DNA of 60,000 nt. Origin: Owenia fusiformis (lineage: Eukaryota; Annelida; Polychaeta; Sabellida; Oweniidae). The stretch is from assembly GCA_903813345.2 (NCBI GenBank), contig CAIIXF020000009.1, forward strand, positions 11,714,030 through 11,774,029. Direction: 5' to 3'. The notes below the pieces were generated by a model. That model searched no databases and was not told where the DNA came from. It saw only the letters and a program-made list of their open reading frames with translations. The position numbers and the translations under genes are program-made. Shown here piece after piece: positions 1-11,421 of this stretch; position 1 is the stretch's first letter; every line of letters starts with the position of its first letter.

Positions 1-1636
1 GGGCCTATAATAAGGTGGTATATGGTCATTGGAGGATGGAATAGACTCATTACACATGGTTGTATATGCTCATTATAATGTAAGATTCATACTCATTTTC
101 AATTTCAAAATAGAATCTCCCATTCAGCAACCATTCTTTGGGATGAGCCCATTCTACCAATTCCCCCTCATCCCATATTTATCAAATTCCATTCCATCAA
201 ATCTGTCCCATAATTAAATCTAATCCAATCCCATCCAATCAAATTCACTCTCTCTATTGATTGACAGAGGATATAAATCCCTATTCAGAATTATTAAATC
301 AATCATTAAATGATGACTATTTATTGAAATGATGTCAGTTATAATTGAAACAAAATTGAAATGATTTTATATGGAATGCTCTAGTCCCTGCAATTTGGTA
401 ATAATATCATTAGATACTAAAACGATGCGATCATATTAATATTTTTTCATTTCACATTTCTTGTATCTAACAGAATGTCCATAAAAGAGATCTTGCTGTA
501 TATTATGACATTTAGCATGATATTTCATCTTTTGCTATGTATCCCTAGTAAGATGTTTATTCATATGATTTTTATGTCATCATCACAGGAAGTGATGACA
601 TATTATTGTAGTCTACAACTCTTTTGCTGATGCTATTTGGCAGTCGGCATTCAGCATCTGTAACAAATTGCACGTACCTTGTGATATTTTGTTTTCATTT
701 TTTGAATATTCCCAAAAATTAGAAAAAGAAACAATTATATAGTTCACTTATAATTTGAAACAAGCAGACAATCAAATATTGTTTCATGAATAAATAAAAG
801 AATAACTATCATTGAATGTTTTGTCCAGCATTATTAATAAAATCATCTTGATATACAGTAAAACCTGACTAAGTAGAGCACCTAAGTGGAACACATTTTG
901 TTCCTCTAAAAAGTTTTCCACTCGGGAGGTGTTCCACATATAGAGTTTCATTTAACACTACAGTTAGTTGGTCTTGGGACTCTAAGAAGTGTTCCACCCA
1001 GAGAGATGTTCAACTTCTAGAGGTGTTCCACTTTACAAGTTTCACTGTACAAGTGTGTGTGCCACTGTGCCATCACTTATATAAGACACTTGACCCTTTT
1101 AGAAAAGTCTCTCACATGGGACTCCATGTGTGGAATCAATTAATTGCACCTGAATTTGGTTGTCATTGTCTTATACAACATATATTATCTAATACCAATC
1201 TGAAACTAATGTAAAGGAATAGAGGTGACCTTTTAACAACTTTGGAATTTCTTTACTCCCACATTAAAGGAAAGCAATTTATTTTGAAATGCAGAGGTAG
1301 ATTGAGTGAAATTAGCAAGGACAATGAGTTGTAAATACTCTAAATTGTATAGAAATACTACATTATTTATGATTAAAATCACATAAATATATTTACATTA
1401 CAGTAGTTAAGATCCCATCCTACCACATCAAAAGCGGTGGATGGTTTATCAGAAACTAAAATACTTTCAAAAATGCATGTATGGTTATTTCGGTTATACA
1501 TGTATTATGAATATTCTCGAAAAATGTTATTCATTCTATTATTTTTTAATTTGGAGAGATTTTGTCTAATCAATTGTGACATTTAGTGTAACATGCGATT
1601 AATATGTTCATTTATGTAACTTTTTTATGTTTCCAG
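1..1636. other. Presumed CNOT6 intron, no exon seen
   Basis: AT-rich sequence upstream of the first visible CNOT6 exon. Apart from the small MITE at 856-1047 I see no coding similarity and no further splice-bounded ORF. Confidence 0.5.
856..1047. mobile_element. 192-bp pogo/Tigger-type MITE with TA duplication
   Basis: The ends CAGTAAAACCTG and the reverse complement of CAAGTTTCACTG form short imperfect terminal inverted repeats, flanked on both sides by TA (854-855 and 1048-1049). The interior repeats GTGTTCCAC-like motifs. No coding capacity. This is the layout of a non-autonomous Tc1/mariner-superfamily element, here in the left-hand intron or spacer of CNOT6. Confidence 0.6.
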
Positions 1637-1788
1637 ATTTGGCTTAATTAAAGAACATCTAATAGAATTCAATCAGGTTGCCATGGCGAATGCAGATGGC
1701 GCAGAACAAATGTTAAATCGTGTCATGACGAAAGACAACATTGCGCTGGCTGCTCTATTAGAAACAAAAGAGGGCGCTTTTGAAAATG
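1637..1788 (+). CDS. CNOT6L: CNOT6/CNOT6L coding exon (fourth from last)
   Basis: Acceptor TTTCCAG at 1630-1636 and donor GTAAAA at 1789. It reads FGLIKEHLIEFNQVAMAN, then ADGAEQMLNRVMTKDNIA, the conserved block of the CCR4 EEP domain. The exon enters with one base that completes a split codon and leaves with a single G. It is the first exon of this gene visible in the window. Confidence 0.94.
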
Positions 1789-4700
1789 GTAAAATTTTTT
1801 AATTTATTGCCACTGTTGATTGTTTTTTTGATTTATTGCCAGAGTTGATTGTTTTTTAATTTATTGCCGGAGTTAATTGATCTATGGAATTACATTCTTA
1901 AATTTTGAAGATACTTGGAAAAGATAATAAACAAATGGAAATAAATAAAATAAACAAATGAAAATTTTAGAAATTGGAAATGCAATTTATGAATCTTGTA
2001 TTGAAGTACAATTGCATAATCATGAGCCTAAATGCTTACATAGACCTACTTATTTTAAGAATCCTCAAAGGTAAATTTGAGTTTGTTTTTTATTATGACA
2101 GAGGTACCTCCAGAAAGCCAAGTCCGTCAACCAGTCCTAGTGACAACCGCTCACGTTCATTGGGACCCAGAATTCTGTGACGTCAAGCTGATTCAGACGA
2201 TGATGTTAATGCAGGAAATCAAACAGTTGGTGAAAGACTACACAACAAGTTTACGTCCTGGGGCCACTGTTCCCGATGCTAATTCGATTCCACTTATCCT
2301 CTGTGGAGATCTCAACTCTCTACCCGACTCAGGTAAATAATTTTTGAAATGAACGATCATCTCTCAAAAACAGTGTAAAAGAAACCATGTAACAGAGTAA
2401 ATATGATTAAATATGAAGTAAAGGTATGAAGTTAACTCTCAAAATTATAAAGATATATAAATATTTGGAAAAATAATTTGCAGCAATTCTACAAAACATG
2501 TCTTGTGCTTAGCATTGGTACACTTTATACCTCACAAAATCAGAATTACCAGACCTGTTTTTTAGGGCAGTGAAAAATCTAGACACCGTCAAATCGAGGC
2601 ACCTTACCAGCTAATGGGAATTGGTACCCTGTTGTCAATTTCATATATATATCATAACAAGATATCATTATGAATTTAGTCACACCTGCACCATGTTAAT
2701 AATAATTTCTATCGAAATATGATACAATGTAGCAATGCATTTTAAATTATCTGCTGTTTTCGCAGAAAACGGGTTGGGATTAAGAATCAGTTTTAGGTTA
2801 CATATGTTATTGGCCCCATATGTGGTCTATGCATTAATTGCTCTCAAGCAATTAACTATTGATTCCCCCGTTCCCTGGAAATGTCGATAAACTTGTTTTA
2901 ATTGACATCTGCACATATCATGCTATTTCACAAAGTTTCTCTCTAAAAGTTGAAGAAATGCTTGAATATTCCTTAGATATTATCTCCTGGGAATGCTTTT
3001 ATGCATAGGCTTTGTTTGGAATCCTTGAAAGAAGATTAATGAGGTCTGATATTGATATTTCTAACATCTTGGTCAATACCTGGGTACATCTGCAGTTCAG
3101 GGTTATACATTACCCTTTTCTAGAGTTTTTTGTGCCATCTAGACTCTGAGTAAGAATTGATTCTTTGATGCAGAATTACCTAATCAGATTTGGTCAATCA
3201 AAAACAGCGACCTAATCAGAATTGCAGTCATTTTTCATCTTTATAAGTGGCTGGAATTCAATATACTCCCATAAATTTATATATATTTATACACCCATAA
3301 AAGGACATGCTGGCTTATTATACCTTTAGAGTTATAAAATCCTATCAGCATTAAAACTGTATATTAATTTGTCTTATCCAGTGTTTAGTAATTATAACTG
3401 CTTCTCCTTAGGCCTTAGGGTAGATAAAAACCCAAGATTCACTCCTCTCCATACCCAAGATATTCTCCCCTCCTTTCATGAAACATTCTGGCACTCATTA
3501 TATCTATGTGATGTGATAAATGGAAAAGAATGAGACATTATTACAATAATAGTGGTCATTTAGGATTTATTATTTTATAGCCTTTTGTGATATTAGAATT
3601 ATGATATTCTATATAAAGGAAGGAAATGTGTTAATTAAACCGTCCGAGTATTACAATTATATTACTTATTACAATAGTACAAAGACATTTGTATTAATAG
3701 AAATATCCATGTATGACCTTTCTAATGTTTATTGCTTTCTTTGTATAGTTGTGTTTGGAAGAATATTATGTTTAAAGACAATCATTCAAGCGTTATGAAC
3801 CTTGGATCTCTCTCCCAACTCCCTCCCTGCATTGAATTCATGTGTTACCTTGAATTGAATTGATGCATTTCCTTGTATTTTGGGTACATTGAATTCATTT
3901 TATGAGTTGCTTTGTAGTTTAAAGAAAGAAAAGTTCCATCAAGCAATATACAATTCAAGAACATGGGACAGATGTCTCTTCTCTCATCCATTCCTCATTT
4001 ACCTCTTAACCCCCTCCCCTTTCCCCTCTACATTGAATACATGGGTTTTGTTGTATTTATAGGTGTGATAGAGTATCTCAGTGAAGGAAAAGTTCCAGCA
4101 AGCCATGTGGACTTCAAGAACATGGGATGCATGCCCCCCCCACCCTTCCCATCCCTACCCCCTTTTCCCATGTACAGTGAATACATGTGTTTTGTTGTAT
4201 TTATAGGTGTGATAGAGTATCTCAGTGAAGGAAAAGTCCCAGCAAGCCATGTGGACTTCAAGAACATGGGATACCTGTCCAGTCTTCAGAAAATGAATGC
4301 CACAGATAACAAAGAAATATTCTCTCATGGTTTCCGTATAGCTAAGGCCTACGATACTGACATCATGCCATATACTAACTATACGTAAGTACACTTTTTA
4401 TCAAACATGCAGGTAAACAGCAGGCAACAGGCGATTTCACTGGTTGTTTTCACAAAATCGCCTGTTGTTTTTAGGGACTTTTCAACTTTTCCATGTTTAA
4501 TTCTTGATTTCCATTAATTTTGCCTGTTGTTTTCATTTATTTAGCTTGTTGTGAGAAATTCTAGGGAAATTTACATGAAAAGTGCATTATTGTAGTCAAC
4601 GTGCGCTGATATGTGGGAAGGCAGCGCAAGAAATATTGTCTTCAAAATAGCAAGGAATCCTTTATCTGTTAACCTGTTTCTATGTTTCAAGAGCTGTCGA

Positions 4701-5971
4701 GGGCCAAGATCTGGTTAGGTTTTGGGCATTCTGGGCAATTTACTTGGTGGCCATTTTGAATTTCAAATGCTATATTGATGTTGATCTCAGTATTTTCTGT
4801 TGGAAATGTCAGACCTCCAGCCATTGCCTACATTATTTTTTATTTATCATGTTTATTACGTATAATTATTATTACATACAAAATGAAAGTATTCAAAAAG
4901 CGACTTCAAAGCCTATATTTAATCATGTAGGAGATTTGAAAGGTTGGAGACCTTTTATGCAATTCCTAATGGGCTTCACGAAGTATTTCATTATTATGGG
5001 TCTGAACCCATTAGGGTAATGATTGCCCCTGGTCAGACTTATTGGTACTCTTTGTGAACTAATTTGAATTTCCTTTTATAGTGATGGGGTTCCACTGAGT
5101 GGAATCTGTATTTCTGTCCTGATGAGGTTCCATGCAGTGGCTATTTTGCTTAAAATGTTTCCTGGAAAAAATATATTGCTATTACTGTGTCAAATAAAAC
5201 AAATATTTATTTGTGCATTACTCATTTGTTAATATTTCAAACAGGGCACCTTGACCTCTTATTTTCCAAATCCAATCGATCTATTTTAATTATCTGCGCA
5301 AATGTTTAAACTGTACTGTACTAATATATTGACTTTGAAATGAAACTTTATTTATAAATTGCAGCTCAATATAATTATGCACACTCTTGACATGGCTTTG
5401 TTTGGGTAAAATTTTATAAAAATCTAGTTTTTAAGCTTAGAACTCCATTATGTTTGAAGATCCATATAATTGGAATAAAATTGGAGTTATCTCCCCAGCA
5501 TTATTGCAACTGGGTGTAACGCCCAGTTGAAAACTGAAAATTATATGCCTCCCAGTTGAAAATCTCTGTACCCTGCCAAAAGAGTGAAATGTTGAGATAA
5601 TTTGAGCAAAAACATATAAATAAAGGTGGTTGAGAAAATAACCTGGGGAGATCACTGAAATGAAAACTGAAAAAAAATTCAGTATTTTTTTCATTGTGTT
5701 TTTCAGGTTTGACTTCAAGGGTATTATTGACTACATATTCTACTCTACGGACCACATGCGTCCCCTCGGTGTTCTGGGGCCACTGGATCCGCAATGGTTC
5801 ATCGACAATAAAGTTATCGGCTGCCCGCATCCTCACATCCCATCTGATCATTTCTCCCTCCTCGTGGAGTACGAAATGTCCCCAAGTAACATTCAACTCT
5901 CTCTTTCTTCGTCATCAGGTAGTACGAACAGCACAAAAAACGGCACAAGCAACAATAACGGACATCGATAA
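1637..5971 (+). CDS. CNOT6L: CNOT6/CNOT6L (CCR4) deadenylase, C-terminal four exons (5'-partial gene)
   Basis: Catalytic subunit of the CCR4-NOT complex, an Mg-dependent 3'-5' exonuclease that removes mRNA poly(A) tails in the cytoplasm. Four exons (1637-1788, 2102-2332, 4207-4384, 5707-5971) join in one frame through GT-AG introns and encode about 275 residues of the exonuclease-endonuclease-phosphatase (EEP) domain. Visible family motifs: EFNQVAMAN, the HVHWDP block, LCGDLNSLPDSG (catalytic Asp and Asn of GDLNS), GIIDYIFYS (catalytic Asp) and HPHIPSDHFSLL (catalytic SDH His), ending in a Ser/Asn-rich tail. The N-terminal leucine-rich repeats and the first part of the EEP domain must lie left of base 1. 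Vertebrates have two paralogues (CNOT6, CNOT6L) and invertebrates usually one, so the symbol stands for the orthologue of both. Confidence 0.96.
2102..2332 (+). CDS. CNOT6L: CNOT6/CNOT6L coding exon (third from last)
   Basis: Acceptor TATGACAG ends at 2101; donor GTAAAT begins at 2333. It reads EVPPESQVRQPVLVTTAHVH, then WDPEFCDVKLIQTMMLMQEI, and ends SIPLILCGDLNSLPDS. GDLNS carries the catalytic Asp and Asn of the EEP fold. The phase (two bases in, one base out) matches both neighbouring exons. Confidence 0.96.
3868..4275 (+). repeat. Tandem array carrying a CNOT6 splice acceptor and exon start
   Basis: The intron end, AG acceptor and first 22 codons of the exon at 4207 are present in three head-to-tail units. 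The unit just upstream (about 3985-4130, acceptor AG at 4061-4062) is nearly identical. A decayed unit at about 3868-3967 still shows the order AAAGTTCC..AAGCAA..TTCAAGAACATGGGA but has lost the reading frame match. The units are separated by C-rich spacers. Confidence 0.85.
4207..4384 (+). CDS. CNOT6L: CNOT6/CNOT6L coding exon (second from last)
   Basis: Acceptor TATTTATAG ends at 4206; donor GTAAGT begins at 4385. It reads GVIEYLSEGKVPASHVDFKN, then a variable stretch, then FSHGFRIAKAYDTDIMPYTN. The first 22 codons and the acceptor are duplicated 144 bp upstream (4063-4128), so two equally good, in-frame acceptors compete; the human-like protein needs only the copy at 4207. Confidence 0.95.
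4425..4467. repeat. Small perfect hairpin in a CNOT6 intron
   Basis: CAACAGGCGATTT is followed after 17 bases by its exact reverse complement AAATCGCCTGTTG. A further CCTGTTG-type motif follows near 4520. It lies 40 bp downstream of a splice donor. Confidence 0.6.
5707..5971 (+). CDS. CNOT6L: CNOT6/CNOT6L terminal coding exon
   Basis: Acceptor TTTTTCAG ends at 5706; the stop TAA is at 5969-5971. It reads FDFKGIIDYIFYSTDHMRPL, then GVLGPLDPQWFIDNKVIG, then CPHPHIPSDHFSLLVEYEM and a Ser/Thr/Asn-rich tail. The Asp of IIDYIF and the His of PSDHF are active-site residues of the family. Antisense ORFs over this exon are shadows. Confidence 0.97.
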
Positions 5972-8900
5972 CGGCATATCAAATTGTCAGTTGTCAGATA
6001 TCTCCATCTAGTGTACTTTTGAGCGAGTAGCTGGATTATGTGGTATATGTATGATCTGTCCAGTTTATGAAGCATGCCGTAACAGGAGCAATCCATGGGG
6101 GAATTTCATTTTGGGAAGATTTGGATTTTTAATAACACAAACATCAGGTTGACTATTTTATTGGAAGTGGACATAGTTTTGATGTGTACTATAAATTATA
6201 TTGTATGAATATTTGTGAACAGAGTTTTTTATTGTAATGCACGGAGCATAGATGTTAAATATACTAGGTCAAGTAAATATTCCTTTGAAGTTAGGCAACT
6301 ATTTTCACCAGAAGAGTTTTGTCAATGAAGGGTTGTTTCCTAAAATATTTTATCAATTGAGCTTTCCCCTTCATGGTTTTAAAATTCTGTTTTAAAATGA
6401 AAACAATGTTGTATCATTAAATCAAGGAGAATGTCAGCCATTCCTTACTTCTACGCATCTTTCCATCAAAATATTTTTGTATTTGTTTGTCTTAAGTGAT
6501 GGTGATCTGGTAGGATGCGTAAAAGATGGGAAAAACAGGCAATATGATAAAGGCTCCTTTTCAAAGTACAAGTACATGCATTTCAATCATAAACTTACCG
6601 AATTGTATTTCCATATATGGTATTTTCTAGTAATCTGGCGCTGGTGGAAGACGGGTATTCATGATCTCAATGCTGTTTTAAATCATGGGTTTATATTTTC
6701 TGGTGCAATGTTACAAGTGTGACAAGACCATTAATATGTACTAAAAAAGATAAATGACTGTGCTTGTGTGACGGACTACTTTTGAGCACGATTTGATGAT
6801 ATTGCATTTACTATGTAGTCATTCATAAGAGACTCATTGTACGAACCTTTCCATAAATATATACAATGTTTTGAAAGAAAGGGTCAAGGTCAAGGGTCAA
6901 TGCTAAATTTCTCAGATTGTTTCCTATGATGTTTTATATACCATGCCAGCTAAAAGTCAGTGGATCATAAATTGTATCACAGAATAAGGCATAACATCGC
7001 ATTGTTATAATTTTCTGGAATTCATACATGTATGTTCTGGGACCAAAATTGTACATAACGTATCAACTCTCATATAAATGTATTGCTACACTCCTTTACA
7101 AATCATATCATCTCCCTTACAAATAATATCAACATGGCCATAAAAAATCACATGAATTTCTGAATATATAAGGTGTTTCTTGAAATTGCTTGTCAAGAAT
7201 TTGAAAATTCCCTTGCTTGCACAAAGTTTTGAATTTGGAAAATCGAACAATGTTGCAGATTTTTAGTCGGAATATGTAAGCAATTCTGTTAAAATCACAC
7301 AGACGGCAATATGTTGTGCCTCACTCACTTTACAAATGTTTATTTTTATATCATTATTAAATTATTGGTTGAATTGTAGTTTGTATGAGAATTGCATGGC
7401 CATTTTGATATTCTGCAAGGATTGTTTCACGAACACGCAAATCAGGTGATAACCCATCATTCTATCAAGTTCACGCAATCATAATTCAAAAAATCATGTT
7501 GCATATTTTGACCAAATTTGCGTAGAACTGTGAAAATGATTGCAACTTGAGAAAAATCCTTGAAAACTCTACAATTTGAAATACAATACTGATGTTATGT
7601 TGATATGAATTGACTGGAAACCAATAAGAGATAAGGTGACACTGTGAGCAGAGAGAAGCAATGTATAGTTTAACGTAAATGTGATTCTCCAGACTGATGA
7701 GAGTGCGATAATGAACAGTGGATCTATATCCATCGCAGATCTTAACACAGAGGTCATACCCATAGGCATCAAATTAAACATTTTCTCAAACTTGAAATTT
7801 CACTTCATGCCTAGATTGATCTTTTGGGGTTTTTGTGTTGGATTTTTTTGACCGCTGTGTTATTTTCTCGAGGGGTGTATCGACGAAATGCAACACAAGA
7901 AGTTTTAACCAATCAGGTTCATTGTTGTGTGGAACTTCTAAATTTTATGATTTAGAATGTTGTATTTTTATATGTACAGAGACAGAATTGTATAAAACTG
8001 TATGATGGGGCTTAAGGGTGATTGTTACCATGGCAACGGGCTTTGACTTGCCTCTAGAGACATAAATTGAAAAGCAAGCATAACAATGAATGTAATATGT
8101 CTGAGCAGTGCCCAATGGGTACAATATTTTATCTTGAATCAGACTCCTTAGTGAACCACAAATATTTATTTTGGTACATATGGTTTGATAATGATATCCT
8201 CCGAGATTAAAGATCATGAGAAAATTTTTGCCAAAATGTTTTATGAAAAGAATGAATTGGAATCAATTTTGATTGAAGAGAGGGTGACTGTTGGAAATTT
8301 TGAAACTGTTGAGAAGAAAGATACAAAAAAACATTTACGTTTTATTTTATGAAATTTTAGGTTTTATTCAGTGTTCATGTGTATGCATTTCAATGTGTCT
8401 CAGACCATATCAATGTGTCACATGATGCAGTGGATGTCACATGACACTTCGATGATCATCAAAGAATCAGATGACATCTAATCCTATGTATTTATTAATT
8501 TTAATATTGAATTGTAGAATATAGATTTGTTTGAAATCAGGTCAGAGACCTAAGCATAGATTGTTCATAAACTAGATGTTCTTATTATTGTATAGTAAGC
8601 ATGCTAAAACAGTCATATAATGTCAAGAATACTGACATAAGCTGTTGTTTTTGTAAATTGACATATTTAAGAAATGTGGTGTGTGTTGTGGCATTTCCTT
8701 AAAATTGTTAAAAATGTGCTGATTCAACAATTTGTCTCCTTAAACTCCTTTAATTTGAAATGTTCCTTACTGTATTTTCTCTCAAAAATTGGAATAACTA
8801 CCTTGATTTCTGGCATTGCTTACCCTGGCATTACTATATAATTTATACTGTTCATAACATGCCTGTTAACTTTGTTTCTTTCTGAAATAATGTACTTTAC

Positions 8901-11300
8901 ATTTTTATACATAACAGGCGATTACACTTTTCTCTTGGGAAATAGATATAATGTCTGTACTTAAGGCTTATGTATTTGATCGTTAGTTGATCCCTTTCCA
9001 GAAATATAGGCCAAAGATAATAGATTTGATATATCGTCCTTCAAATGAAATGTTAACCAGAAATTCATAGTTTCGGTCTGACCTGATATTGCTTTCTAGG
9101 AATTTGAGGACAATGATCATATAATTCAATATCAATGTTTTAGGATTTGTGTCATTCAATCCCCACAGCTGTAATGGAGGTGAACTTTTCTATTTAATGT
9201 TTGCCAATCATGATTCGTGACCTCAACATACTTTTCTATTTTGTTAAACAATAATGGATTTATTTAGTGCATAATTAAATGTATTTTTATATTCAGGATA
9301 TGCACTTCGTGTAACAATAGTCGTAGTAGAGTATTGTGAAATATTTAACTAGACATCCCTGGATTACTGCTGTTCAAATACCACAAGTTCATTACTATCA
9401 TGACTTCCGTCTGAAAACATCCGTCTGCTCATTCTTATTCCTCTCCATTCCTCTCTAAAATTTGAATAAAGTATCAGATTTTCAGGTATTTCTACACTAT
9501 TTAGAGTGTTAACTTCACGCCTGTTTATTTTATTCCTTGTTTATTTCACTCTTTCCCTCTCTATTTTGCATTTTAAAACTTAACCATGTGACATTTTGCT
9601 CTTCGGAATGGACTAGGATGTTGTGATGATTGTGTAGTAAATATTCAGCCGTTCGTGATTTTGCCACCTCTCTATTTTACAATGAAACACCACATATTGA
9701 CCACATCTGCATGTTTCGTCAAAATAACCAGAGTTTATTGTGAAATATCAGAAATTAAAACAACATAATAAGTTTATTGTGAAATATCAGAAATTAAAAC
9801 AACATAATTGTATTATGTCCACAAGTTAGGTCAGTTTTGCCATGAATCGTGTTTTCTCTGGGTATTTTCGAAATTATTTTCAAGATTATATGATTTTACG
9901 TTCAAGTAGAATAATCATTAGGTTTTACATTGTCCTTATTACATATTAAACATGTCACATGCTATGCCACATGATTTCCAGATAATCATTGTACAATTTC
10001 TAGGAATTTTCTGCCCTTGTTTCCATTGTTGAGTCCATGATATTATGCTTATTATACAGCCCACAAAATGAATGGCTATCTGTGTCCATACACCAGTGCC
10101 CAGTCCTTTGGTCTTTATTCTTGAATTATATGACTGTTTTTGCTGCGTAAAGATGCAAAGATCACATATGATTTCATAATTTTCTCAGGGTTCATAAATT
10201 CTTAATTCATACTTCGTGTATGCATGGAGTTCTGAACTGGAAGTCACTTCATCGTAAACCTTGTCAGGAGTAACAAACAATATTGTTTGTTTTTAGACAG
10301 TTTGAAACATTGTGATGTATTGCTATGATTGACTCTAGACCAGCTACCCTGGGGTTTTAGATTTTTAGTATCACTCTTAAAAATGTCTATCTTTGGACAT
10401 TGGAATCTTGTCGAAAAATCTCATGGTGGGTGTTCACAAAATTTAATTTGAAATTTTACAATTTTCCCAGAAATAAATTGAAGAACATTGCTTAAATGTA
10501 ATTTATTTACATTTCTTTGAATGTTGTTTTTATAATGTAATTTTTATTAGATTCGCAAAACAATTTTGCAAGAATTTTGTCACCATGACGTGTTTTGACA
10601 GTTTGTACATTGACATGTTAAGGTATATTCATTGAGCTCTTGTTCTGTACGTCATAAAACAAAATGGCGGCTGTATTTGTACGTCGTAAAACAAAATGGC
10701 GGCTGTTCTAGTGTTACTCAAATTGGAGTAGAAATAAACTGAAGTATAAATATAGTAATGTGTCCTGTTATATATATTATTTTCTATGCTATGTTTTATT
10801 TATATTTTTACAAGGCCACACTTCAGCTCTTTTATCTCTAAGCATTTGATTCAGTGCATTAAACTGAACAAATAACTTGGGGATTGTGTTTTGGCATACT
10901 GATTTGAAATGATATATCATTAGATTGAGAGTGTATATTTGAATGACATGGAGAAGGTGAATTTGATACAATATTTGCCCTTTCAGAACTTATCTCGTAA
11001 GACTTATTAAACAATGGGTAAAACATTTTTTTATGCTTTCTCATATCATCATGAAAATCAAAGATGAATAGAACGTAATGGGAGAGTTGAATGTGAGTGT
11101 CCATAACACATCACAATCACACCTACGTGATAATCTTATTGTGATAGAACGTGACAGTCACAGAATACCTGCCTTAGTAATAACATGTTTATTATCTAAA
11201 AATCTCTCAATTATTGAGTAATTTCTGATTTGAATTCCTTGTTATTCGATATTAGTTTATTGACTATACGTATAGATATCTACTTACTAATTTGGTGCCA
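5972..11300. other. CNOT6 3' UTR and intergenic spacer
   Basis: No convincing coding sequence on either strand; the short ORFs here show no motif and no codon structure. An ATTAAA at 6416-6421 and AATAAA at about 9464 are possible CNOT6 polyadenylation signals, but neither is decisive. Two very short tandem duplications are present: a 38-bp unit at about 9731-9808 and a 31-bp unit ending in AAAATGGCGGCTGT at about 10646-10706. Confidence 0.5.
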
Positions 11301-11421
11301 TAAGGTGAAGCCCCCACTCAATATTGCACAGGTTCGTAGCCAGGATTTTCCAAGCGGGTTGTTTTACTTTGTTTAAAAATCCAGGAGTGCACAAATTTGG
11401 CACATAAATGGCCAAAATTTC

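Noticed and set aside
3963-4388. A 141-codon ORF as a separate gene
   Set aside because: It is the CNOT6 exon with its upstream duplicated copy and intron read through.
5501-5896. Antisense ORF over the last CNOT6 exon
   Set aside because: Shadow of a strongly conserved plus-strand exon.
7569-7781. Hydrophobic minus-strand ORF that could pass as a membrane peptide
   Set aside because: No splice sites, homology or codon signal; hydrophobic ORFs are common in AT-rich DNA.
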